A program made the position numbers and the translations under genes. Shown one piece after another: positions 1 through 5,309 of a DNA stretch of 5,309 nucleotides (positions are counted from its first letter, which is position 1; each line of letters opens with the position of its first letter). The stretch comes from Betaproteobacteria bacterium (GTDB lineage: Bacteria > Pseudomonadota > Gammaproteobacteria > Burkholderiales > Thiobacillaceae). The stretch covers positions 1 through 5,309 of the forward strand of contig JAIFLB010000145.1 in the NCBI GenBank assembly GCA_020049245.1, given 5' to 3'. The notes beneath the pieces are model-generated. The model did not search any database and was not told the DNA's origin. It saw nothing but the letters and a program-made list of their open reading frames with translations.

Positions 1-306
1 GCCGAGGAAGCCCTGCTGGCCACTGTGTTCCTGTTCTCGGTGCACTTCTTCAACGTCCACTTCCGGCCGGAGAAATTCCCGCTCAGCACCACCATCTTCA
101 CCGGCGCGGTGCCGCTGGAAGAGTTCAAGTACGAGCACACGCAGGAGTACGACCGCCTGGTGGCGAATGGCGAACTGGAGAAATACCTGGTCAAGCGTCC
201 GACACGCCAGGTCGAAACCCTCGCCACCATCCTGTCAGCCCTGCTGATCCTGGCCGGCTTCCTGCTGCTATCGCTGGTGCTGATTGGCTACACCAGCATG
301 CCTTAA
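1..306 (+). CDS. C-terminal part of a membrane b-type cytochrome subunit (5' end outside window)
   Basis: The frame is open from the first base and ends at TAA 304-306, giving the last 101 residues of a longer protein. The fragment starts inside a hydrophobic helix that carries two histidines (fragment residues 15 and 20, in HFFNVHFRPEKFP), followed by a charged loop (about 22-68) and a final hydrophobic helix (about 71-97). A helix-borne histidine followed by an RPEKFP-type loop resembles the C-terminal end of the cytochrome b561 / formate-dehydrogenase-gamma / thiosulfate-reductase cytochrome b group, which pass electrons between quinones and a periplasmic partner. I infer that His15 or His20 is a heme ligand. 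The redox partner cannot be named because the N-terminal part and upstream genes are missing. A terminator follows 17 bp after the stop, so this is the last gene of its transcript. Confidence 0.75.
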   Translation, partial: AEEALLATVFLFSVHFFNVHFRPEKFPLSTTIFTGAVPLEEFKYEHTQEYDRLVANGELEKYLVKRPTRQVETLATILSALLILAGFLLLSLVLIGYTSMP

Positions 307-323
307 GCGGCGTCTCTGAATTG

Positions 324-352
324 AAACCGGACCTTTACGGTCCGGTTTTTTT
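324..352 (+). terminator. Rho-independent terminator of the cytochrome gene
   Basis: A perfect 10-bp stem (AAACCGGACC at 324-333, GGTCCGGTTT at 339-348) with a 5-nt TTTAC loop runs directly into a T tract at 346-352. It lies 17 bp after the cytochrome stop codon. On the minus strand the hairpin is preceded by an A tract but has no long T run after it, so it should act mainly on plus-strand transcription. It separates the convergent cytochrome and sensor genes. Confidence 0.93.
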
Positions 353-397
353 CGTTCGTGCATTTGGTTCCGTGGGGTGAATAGCGTGCGCTTTTAC

Positions 398-470
398 GTA
401 GCGCATCCAGTATGAGCGTCCGCGTGCGGCGCGAGCGTTGAGGGATCAGCCCGCAAGCGGAGCCTCCTAC
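398..470. repeat. REP/REPIN-like palindromic intergenic element
   Basis: The element is bounded by GTAG at 398-401 and its reverse complement CTAC at 467-470. It contains two short hairpins, CCGC-GT-GCGG at 420-429 and CCGC-AA-GCGG at 451-460. A GTAG tetranucleotide next to a GC-rich hairpin, with two such units in inverted order, is the arrangement described for REP sequences and REPINs mobilised by RAYT transposases in gammaproteobacteria. Read on the minus strand, the right arm begins GTAGGAGGCTCCGC, close in style to such elements. It lies between two gene ends, a typical REP site. The left arm is less well preserved. Only one copy is visible here, so repetition in the genome is inferred. 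A separate small palindrome (TGCGC 387-391, GCGCA 401-405) overlaps its left edge. Confidence 0.42.
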
Positions 471-483
471 AACTTTGCCGCCA

Positions 484-3400
484 TCAACCGATCAACTTGC
501 GTTGGCATTCCAGCAAACGCTCGCTCAGGTTCTGAATTTCCACCAACTTGGCGTGCGCGCTCGGTTCGCTGCCCGGAATCTGCAGCAATGCGTTGGCTTG
601 ATCATGAATCCGACCATGCAACGCCTCGACCTCCTGCAAAAAATCCAGGTGTGACGCGGAAATGTTTTGGCGAGTATTTTCCAGCCAGACGCCAAAATGG
701 CACTTGCGGTGATCCAGCGGCGGCGGCGAGCTCCTTTCACCAGCCTGGAAGTTGGCGATTTCCTTCAGCCAGGCGCGGTGCTGAACGCTGGCATACAGGG
801 CGGAAAACTCGGATGGAGCAAGTTGGCGTATGGCATTCCAGGTGGCGGGTGGCCGCCATTGCACCGCCCAGGCCGGCATCTCGCCCGGCGGCATCGGGCG
901 GGCAATGCCATAGCCTTGTGCCAGGTCGCAGCCGAGTTGCAGCAAGATCTCGCCATGCAGTTCAGTTTCCACGCCTTCGGCGATCACCTGCCGCTGAAAA
1001 GCGGTTGCCAGTCCCTGCACGCCTTGCAGGATGGAGAGATCCTCCGGATCGAAGAGCATGTCGCGGACGAAACTCTGGTCGATCTTCAAGAGTTCAACCG
1101 GCAGATGCTTGAGATAGGTCAGTGACGAATAGCCGGTGCCAAAATCGTCCAGCGCGAAGCTCACGCCCATGCCAACGCAGGCGTTGATGACTTGCGAGAC
1201 ATGGTGAATGTCTTCCAACGCGCTGGTTTCCAGCACTTCTAGCTGCAATTGCCCCGGCTTTACCGCCGGATGCGCGGCGAGCAGCTTTTGCAGGCGGGTT
1301 ACAAAATCGGGTTGCTGCAGGTGCAGGGCGGAGATATTGACACTGACCGGCAGTTCCAGCCCCAGACCACGCCAGGTATCGATCTGGGTCAGCGCGGTAT
1401 CGACCACCCATTCGCCGAGTTCGATTTCGATGACATGCTTTTCGATGATCGGCAGGAAAAGTGCAGGCATCAGCAACCCCCGCTCGGGATGCTGCCAGCG
1501 GACCAGCGCCTCGGCGCCGATTACTTCGCCACTTCGCATGTTGACCTTCGGCTGGTAATGCAACAGGAACTCTTTCTGGCTGAGCCCGCGCCGGAAGTCT
1601 TCCAGACTTTCATGATGGCTGCGCACATCGCGATCGAGATCGGCATCGAACAGGTAGTAACGGTTCTTGCCGGACAGCTTGACCTGATACATGGCCTGAT
1701 CGGCCTGGCGCAACAACTGGTCGGCTTCGATCGGCTCCGCCTGCGGATAGAACGTAACGCCGATGCTGCAGGAGACTTTCAGCACGCGATCATCGTATTG
1801 CACCGGTTTTGCGCACACTTCCAGCAAGCGCTGGATCATCGGCAGGCAATCGTTGAATTGTTGCAACTCATCCATCACAGCCACGAATTCATCGCCGCCC
1901 ATGCGGGCGATGGTGTCGCTTTCACGTAACGCGCTGCGCATCCGCTCGGCGATCGCCATCAGCAATTCATCACCAGCCTTATGACCATGATGGTCGTTGA
2001 TCTCCTTGAAACCATCGAGATCGATCAGCGCGACAGCCAGTTTGGCACCCCGCCGTCTGGCCTGGGTCATGGCCAGATATAGCCGGTCGGCCAGCAGTAC
2101 GCGGTTGGGCAAGCCGGTCAACGCATCGAAGTGCGCGAAATGTTCAAGCTGCGTCTGATGCGCTTTCTGCGCGGTGATATCGAGGAACAGGCCGACGTAA
2201 TGCAGTGTCCGGTAATCCCGGTCGCGTACCGCGCTGATGGTCAGATGTTCGGGATAAATCTCGCCGTTCTTGCGCCGATTCCAGATTTCGCCAGACCATC
2301 GGCCATTTACCGCCAGTGAGCGCCACAGTTCCGTGTAGAACTGCGGCGACTGCCGTTCAGACTTCAGTATGCTGGCCTTGCTGCCGATGGCTTCATTGGC
2401 GGAATAGCCGGTGATGACGGTGAACGCCTGGTTGACATCGACAATGATGCCGTCAGCATTGGTGATCATGATGCCTTCGCTGGCGCTGGTGAACACGTTG
2501 GCCGCCAATTGCAGTTTTTCAACGGACTGCTTGCGCTCGGCGATGTCGTAGCAATGGCCGATGAAACCAATGAAGTTTCCAGCACTGCCGTAACGCGGAC
2601 GTCCCTGTTCCAGTATCCAGCGATAGTTGCCGTTGGCGTCGCGCAGTCGATATTCGATATCGAAAGGTTCGTGCCGTTGGCTGGCTTCGCTATGGGCCTG
2701 CCAGTAAGGCTCGACATCCTCGCTGAAGACGCCTTCCACCCAGCCATTGTCGAGTTCCTGATCGAGGCGACGACCGGTAAAGCGCAGCCAGGTCTCATTG
2801 AAGAAATCACGCCTATCGTCGATGCCGGACGTCCAGATCAGCGCCGAACCGCTATTCGCCAGGGTACGGAAATGTTGCTCGCTTTCCCGCAAGGCCAGTT
2901 CGGCTTGCTGGTTTTCGCGGCCCAGCTTTTGCAGCGCCCGGTTGCGGCTGCTCAACCGCCATACCTGTAGCATCAGGATGGCGGAAACCAGGCCGATCAG
3001 GCTGATCCAGATGCCTTGCCAGCGCAACCACACCTCGCTCAACGTGAAAGTCGGGGTTTGATCAAATGGCGGCATGCGCAATGCCCGCGCCAGATTCTCC
3101 ACTGGCAGGTAATCGCCCGGCGGCGCAAAACCGCCAATGCCCGCCGCATGCGCGGCCGGGTGGTTTTCATCCAGCGCCATCAGGCTGCTGGCGATCTTGC
3201 GCACATTGCGGCTGCCAACCTGCGGCAGCGCGACAAACGCCCACTCCGGATAAAGCCGCGTCGAATGCGCATAGGGAAATCCCGGCGTTTGCTGGGCGTT
3301 GATGACTCGCAATTGGGTGGGATCGAGTTTTCCCTCGCGGCTCAACTCCTCGATGATGCCGGTCCGAATGAAGCCAAACTCGGCTTTGCCCGCCAGCACG

Positions 3401-4032
3401 GTGGTCACCACTGCGTCATGGTTGCCGATGATCTGAAGCTCGACCTGATGCGGCAGATGCACGCCGGCCTGGAGCAGTTCGTAAGCCTGGGTCTGGTAAC
3501 CGCCCAGATACTTGCTGCCCGGCGCGGCGATGCTGCGGCCTTTCAAGTCCGCCAGCCTGGCCAACTCGCCACTCTTGGCGCGCGTGATGATCACACCGCC
3601 CAGGCTGCTGACCGCCTGGCCGCTTTCCATGCTGACCAGCGTCGCCAGCGCGCCAGTGAGGTTGTAGCGGCTGCGCAGCAGGATGTAATGACTCGGGTTG
3701 GTGAACACCAGATCGAGCTGCTTGCGTTGCAGCGCAAGTTCGATTTCGTTCTGGTCAAGTACCTGCAACTCGACCCGTGTATCACCCAGTTGCGCGCTGA
3801 GATAGTCGGCCAGCGGCTGGTAGCGCTTTTGCAGGATTTCCTTCGGCCGATAGGCGAACACACCCAACGTCAAGCTTTTGGTAGTTTGCTGATTGGCTGC
3901 GTGCTCAGTGGTGACCGGCTCGGTGGTGACCGGCTTGGTGCTGACCGACCCCGTGGCGGCGAACACAACGGCGGGCGGCGGAGAAATCACCAGCCAAGCC
4001 ATCAACAGCAAGAACGCCTTGAAATGACGCAC
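484..4032 (-). CDS. Membrane sensor with PhnD-like, PAS, PAS, GGDEF, EAL and CZB domains (bifunctional c-di-GMP enzyme)
   Basis: This gene encodes 1182 residues predicted to make and degrade cyclic-di-GMP in response to a periplasmic signal. Residues 1-25 are a signal peptide ending VVFA, and 30-44 are a low-complexity linker. Residues 53-320 form a PhnD-like periplasmic binding domain (TNPSHY 111-116; SKYLGG 173-178 replaces the usual STSG-type phosphonate motif). A membrane helix spans about 339-358. PAS domains occupy about 383-500 and 507-625. The GGDEF domain (about 628-795) has LTGLPNR 638-644, metal Asp671, GGDEF 712-716, and inhibitory-site RESD 703-706 exactly five residues before it. 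The EAL domain (about 812-1050) has EAL 841-843, Asn899, DDFGTG 962-967, Lys983, EGVET 1019-1023 and QGY 1039-1041. The CZB domain (about 1082-1150) has ligands His1085, Cys1111, His1139 and His1143. The start is GTG; the only upstream in-frame start candidate is followed at once by TGA, and GGGGGA lies 5 nt ahead. The gene is intact. Its physiological ligand and output are unknown. Confidence 0.95.
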   Translation of the reverse strand: MRHFKAFLLLMAWLVISPPPAVVFAATGSVSTKPVTTEPVTTEHAANQQTTKSLTLGVFAYRPKEILQKRYQPLADYLSAQLGDTRVELQVLDQNEIELALQRKQLDLVFTNPSHYILLRSRYNLTGALATLVSMESGQAVSSLGGVIITRAKSGELARLADLKGRSIAAPGSKYLGGYQTQAYELLQAGVHLPHQVELQIIGNHDAVVTTVLAGKAEFGFIRTGIIEELSREGKLDPTQLRVINAQQTPGFPYAHSTRLYPEWAFVALPQVGSRNVRKIASSLMALDENHPAAHAAGIGGFAPPGDYLPVENLARALRMPPFDQTPTFTLSEVWLRWQGIWISLIGLVSAILMLQVWRLSSRNRALQKLGRENQQAELALRESEQHFRTLANSGSALIWTSGIDDRRDFFNETWLRFTGRRLDQELDNGWVEGVFSEDVEPYWQAHSEASQRHEPFDIEYRLRDANGNYRWILEQGRPRYGSAGNFIGFIGHCYDIAERKQSVEKLQLAANVFTSASEGIMITNADGIIVDVNQAFTVITGYSANEAIGSKASILKSERQSPQFYTELWRSLAVNGRWSGEIWNRRKNGEIYPEHLTISAVRDRDYRTLHYVGLFLDITAQKAHQTQLEHFAHFDALTGLPNRVLLADRLYLAMTQARRRGAKLAVALIDLDGFKEINDHHGHKAGDELLMAIAERMRSALRESDTIARMGGDEFVAVMDELQQFNDCLPMIQRLLEVCAKPVQYDDRVLKVSCSIGVTFYPQAEPIEADQLLRQADQAMYQVKLSGKNRYYLFDADLDRDVRSHHESLEDFRRGLSQKEFLLHYQPKVNMRSGEVIGAEALVRWQHPERGLLMPALFLPIIEKHVIEIELGEWVVDTALTQIDTWRGLGLELPVSVNISALHLQQPDFVTRLQKLLAAHPAVKPGQLQLEVLETSALEDIHHVSQVINACVGMGVSFALDDFGTGYSSLTYLKHLPVELLKIDQSFVRDMLFDPEDLSILQGVQGLATAFQRQVIAEGVETELHGEILLQLGCDLAQGYGIARPMPPGEMPAWAVQWRPPATWNAIRQLAPSEFSALYASVQHRAWLKEIANFQAGERSSPPPLDHRKCHFGVWLENTRQNISASHLDFLQEVEALHGRIHDQANALLQIPGSEPSAHAKLVEIQNLSERLLECQRKLIG
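3901..3945 (-). repeat. Three in-frame 15-bp coding repeats in the post-signal-peptide linker
   Basis: Three tandem 15-bp units encode VSTKP, VTTEP and VTTEH (residues 30-44 of the sensor). The units at 3906-3920 and 3921-3935 differ at one base; the third (3936-3950) has diverged further. The unit length is a multiple of three, so gain or loss of copies would change linker length between the signal peptide and the PhnD-like domain without breaking the frame. The Thr/Pro-rich composition suits a flexible periplasmic tether. Confidence 0.8.
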
Positions 4033-4279
4033 CCGAGTCCCCCGAACGTGTTTTCACACAATACGAGCTAGCGAAGTAACTGTTCGCCAATTTAGCTGAC
4101 AAGCCAAAACTTGCCGCGATGAAAATCAAACAACCAAACGCGCGCAAAAGTGAACTGAAACTGTCAATGCACTTAACCGAGTCGCGCGCTCACCCATTGG
4201 CAAGTTGTGTTTGGCAATCTGTGGTTGAAGACTTCAGCGGGTTGCACAAGAACTTACCTGTACCGGACTTATCGGCAAC
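4033..4279 (-). other. Intergenic leader of the sensor gene; no confident promoter
   Basis: This 247-bp stretch is more AT-rich than the flanking genes and presumably carries the sensor promoter. I found no convincing sigma70 pair: TATTGT (minus strand, about 4061-4056) is a fair -10, but it lacks a good -35 at 16-18 bp, and TTGGCG lies 20 bp away. A TTGGCAA direct repeat occurs at 4197-4203 and 4211-4217. No strong hairpin with a T tract marks the end of the 61-residue gene upstream, so read-through into the sensor gene is possible. A plus-strand reading frame of 113 codons crosses this region but looks spurious. Confidence 0.4.
4038..4043 (-). promoter_or_regulatory. Ribosome binding site of the sensor gene
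   Basis: On the minus strand GGGGGA lies 5 nt before GTG 4032-4030. This supports the GTG start, which also gives a full signal peptide (positive residues, then LLLMAWLVI). Confidence 0.65.
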
Positions 4280-4465
4280 TCAGTCATTTTCTGTAACCAG
4301 CAGAACCAGATTCTTGGCGCACGCTTTCGGGGCGGGGAATCCGATGACGTTTTGGTCGCATGCCAGGGACACTTTCATGTCACCGTCGATGAAATCAATC
4401 TCCATACTGAAGAAAAAACAAGCGGCACAATCTTGCGAGATTTCTTCCAGACTCGGTTGAGACAT
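4280..4465 (-). CDS. Small four-cysteine protein of unknown function (61 aa)
   Basis: ATG at 4465-4463 is preceded by GGGAG with a 6-nt spacer and the frame ends at TGA 4282-4280, so this is probably a real small gene. The 61-residue product is acidic at its N terminus and has no signal peptide or membrane helix. It has Cys13 and Cys16 (DCAACFFF), Cys36 (LACD) and Cys49 (KACAKN). One CxxC plus two further cysteines could bind zinc or an iron-sulfur cluster or form disulfides; this is inference from the spacing only. I do not recognise a family. It lies on the same strand as the sensor gene, 247 bp ahead of it, and 164 bp after the DUF190 gene, so it may have its own transcript. The competing plus-strand frame over the same bases lacks comparable support. 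Confidence 0.68.
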   Translation of the reverse strand: MSQPSLEEISQDCAACFFFSMEIDFIDGDMKVSLACDQNVIGFPAPKACAKNLVLLVTEND

Positions 4466-4471
4466 GCTGAA

Positions 4472-4476
4472 CTCCC
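4472..4476 (-). promoter_or_regulatory. Ribosome binding site of the 61-aa gene
   Basis: Minus-strand GGGAG ends 6 nt before the ATG at 4465. Its near-ideal spacing is the main evidence that the small frame is translated. Confidence 0.65.
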
Positions 4477-4544
4477 GGTTGTGTGAAGAACTGTCGCCTG
4501 TCAGCCTACATCACCCATATTTCTGCAGAAAGACATCCATACCC

Positions 4545-4573
4545 ACTGGATTCCCACTTACGCGGGCATACGG
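4545..4573. repeat. Possible degraded dispersed palindrome
   Basis: The bases around TGGATTCCC (4547-4555) and CGCGGGCATACGG (4561-4573) resemble the widespread intergenic element of the form TGGATTCCCGC...GCGGGAATGACGG found in many beta- and gammaproteobacteria. The arms CCCAC and GCGGG pair with one mismatch. It lies in the 164-bp gap between the DUF190 and 61-aa genes. There is no T tract, so it is not a classic terminator. The match is by memory and imperfect. Nothing else recognisable is in this gap. Confidence 0.33.
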
Positions 4574-4629
4574 CATCAATCGGCACTTTCAGACGCATGA
4601 AATCCCAACACGGCCTCGCCTGCAGAAAC

Positions 4630-4947
4630 TCAGTCACTTCCCGTCAGACCGAGGCTGACCGGATGCGAGACATACACCAGCTTCAAGCCTGCCGCGCTGA
4701 CGCGCGCAAGCAGCGCGGCGATGCGGCTTTCATCCGCCATGAACTCGATGCTTTCCGGCAACTTGCCGGCGAGTTCGAAGAAGGCATCCTGCTGCATGCC
4801 ATGCCGCCCGAAGCCGGCCGCTGCGCGATACGCCGTACCGCCGGGAATGCCGAGTTCGCGGGCTTGTTCGAACAGCCATTCATGCAGAGGTCGATGCGCA
4901 TGTTTGCTGCCTTCCTCGGCAAAGAATCGAATACAAAGCGCCTGCAT
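4630..4947 (-). CDS. DUF190 family protein (PII-like fold)
   Basis: The product is 105 residues, the usual length for DUF190 (PF02641). It begins MQALCIRFFAEEGSKH and continues through the family's typical blocks: PLHEWLFEQARELGIPGGTA, an AAAGFGRHG segment, LPESIEFMADESRI and a C-terminal KLVYVSHPV strand. DUF190 proteins have a ferredoxin-like fold related to PII signal proteins; their biochemical role is not established. The gene starts 7 nt after the stop of the crcB remnant, so the two would be co-transcribed and translationally close. The frame extends 13 codons upstream, but ATG 4947-4945 matches the family N terminus, and a G-rich stretch (GGGGGTAAG) overlapping the crcB stop can serve as ribosome binding site. 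The reading frame is intact. Neighbourhood with crcB suggests a fluoride-linked or general ion-stress role, by association only. Confidence 0.88.
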   Translation of the reverse strand: MQALCIRFFAEEGSKHAHRPLHEWLFEQARELGIPGGTAYRAAAGFGRHGMQQDAFFELAGKLPESIEFMADESRIAALLARVSAAGLKLVYVSHPVSLGLTGSD

Positions 4948-4954
4948 GGTGGTC

Positions 4955-5283
4955 TTACCCCCGCAACAGTTTGAACGTCCAGACACCCAGGCCGGTCATC
5001 GCCAGCGAGCCAAACAGATGCGCCGACGCGGCGGCCATGGCCCAGCCGAGTTGGTTGCGGCTGATCAGCGTGAAGACTTCACAAACAGCCGCCATTCCGG
5101 CGATAAACCGGGATGCTGGACAAAATAGGCAATCGCGACGCCGACCAGATAGCCGCCGACCAGGTTGGCCGCCAGCGTGCCAAAAGGCAGCGTCGGAAAC
5201 ACCGGGTTGAGCCACAAACCCAGGCCCCAGCGCAGCCAGGCGCCGATGGCGGCACCGAGTCCGATGGCAAGGAAGGCGGTCAT
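4955..5283 (-). pseudogene. crcB: Frameshifted crcB (fluoride channel FluC) with an internal deletion
   Basis: The first frame starts at ATG 5283-5281 and gives a typical CrcB N terminus: GAAIGAWLRW (residues 10-19), PFGTLAANLVGGYLVG (33-48, including the pore Asn40), then PEWRLFV to residue 68, followed by KSSR and a stop at about 5065. The family's C-terminal half continues in another frame from Glu at 5080: EVFTLISRNQLGWAM, then SAHLFGSLAMTGLGVW, ending LLRG at TAA 4957-4955. What should join them, about 16 residues including GFxGGxTTFSTFS, is absent. CrcB/FluC is a dimeric inner-membrane fluoride channel of about 125 residues; the missing segment holds the pore phenylalanines and the central sodium-site helix break. 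Compared with E. coli CrcB from memory, the loss is about 49 nt (16 codons plus one base), explaining the frameshift. No functional channel is expected unless this is an assembly error. Confidence 0.88.
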
Positions 5284-5288
5284 ATTCA

Positions 5289-5309
5289 GGTTCAAGGTTC
5301 AAGGTTCAA
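5289..5309 (-). repeat. 7-bp tandem repeat in the crcB leader, cut by the window end
   Basis: Three perfect copies of TTGAACC (minus strand) occupy 5309-5303, 5302-5296 and 5295-5289, ending 5 bp before the crcB ATG. The array may continue beyond the window. It sits where the ribosome binding site should be, and no GGAG-like site is visible between the repeat and the ATG. An in-frame TGA at 5301-5299 limits alternative starts to TTG 5295 or ATG 5283. Confidence 0.75.

Noticed and set aside
438..1112. Plus-strand frame of 224 codons
   Set aside because: Antisense to the EAL-CZB coding region; Arg/Pro/Ser-rich low-complexity translation without family features.
1249..1929. Plus-strand frame of 226 codons
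   Set aside because: Antisense to the GGDEF-EAL region, in the same register as the other shadow frames; no supporting ribosome binding site or motif.
3016..4071. Plus-strand frame of 351 codons
   Set aside because: It is antisense to the PhnD-like part of the sensor gene, which has a signal peptide and clear domain motifs. The plus-strand product is Arg/Gln/Ala-rich with no recognisable domain, as expected for an opposite-strand shadow in GC-rich DNA.
4056..4105. Possible sigma70 promoter for the sensor gene (TTGTCA, 17 bp, TTACTT)
   Set aside because: The spacing and -35 are good but the -10 matches consensus at only two of six positions; too weak to annotate.
3905..4147. Minus-strand 80-codon frame overlapping the sensor start
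   Set aside because: Out of frame with the sensor and reads through its signal-peptide coding region into a histidine-rich shadow; the GTG start with GGGGGA explains this region better.
4119..4460. Plus-strand frame of 113 codons
   Set aside because: Overlaps almost the whole 61-aa minus-strand gene, which has a well-placed GGGAG site. The plus-strand frame has no clear ribosome binding site and no recognisable features.
4955..5283. Programmed frameshift in crcB instead of mutation
   Set aside because: The two frames do not merely shift; about 16 conserved residues are missing at the junction, so recoding could not restore a normal protein. There is no slippery heptamer at the junction.

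Overview
The window looks like a chromosomal segment of a Gram-negative, respiring member of the Pseudomonadota, most likely beta- or gammaproteobacterial. The reasons are the moderately high GC content, a b-type cytochrome subunit, a very large multidomain cyclic-di-GMP protein of a style common in those classes, a crcB-DUF190 pair, and REP-like palindromes between genes. The exact taxon cannot be fixed from the sequence. There are no rRNA or tRNA genes, CRISPR arrays or transposase genes.

Layout. Positions 1-306 (+) hold the C-terminal end of a membrane b-type cytochrome, closed by a strong intrinsic terminator at 324-352. Positions 353-483 are noncoding and contain a palindromic REP/REPIN-like element. 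Positions 484-4032 (-) are one intact gene for a 1182-residue sensor: signal peptide, periplasmic PhnD-like binding domain, one membrane helix, two PAS domains, GGDEF, EAL and a C-terminal zinc-binding CZB domain. Upstream of it, 4280-4465 (-) encodes a 61-residue protein of unknown function with four cysteines and a good ribosome binding site. Positions 4630-4947 (-) encode a DUF190 protein with a PII-like fold. Positions 4955-5283 (-) hold a broken crcB (fluoride channel) gene. A 7-bp direct repeat lies in its leader at the window edge.

How the parts work together. The large protein can plausibly link a periplasmic small-molecule signal (PhnD-like domain), internal cues (PAS) and zinc or redox state (CZB) to both synthesis and breakdown of c-di-GMP; all key catalytic motifs of both enzyme domains are present. 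The crcB-DUF190 pair is a recurring neighbourhood linked to fluoride export. Here crcB appears to have lost about 49 nt, which removes the family's pore signature and shifts the frame, while DUF190 is intact. The cytochrome gene converges on the sensor gene and is separated from it by the terminator, so they are not co-transcribed.

The two points most worth a second look are the triple-input c-di-GMP sensor, whose PhnD-like domain lacks the usual phosphonate-binding motif, and the precise internal deletion in crcB.
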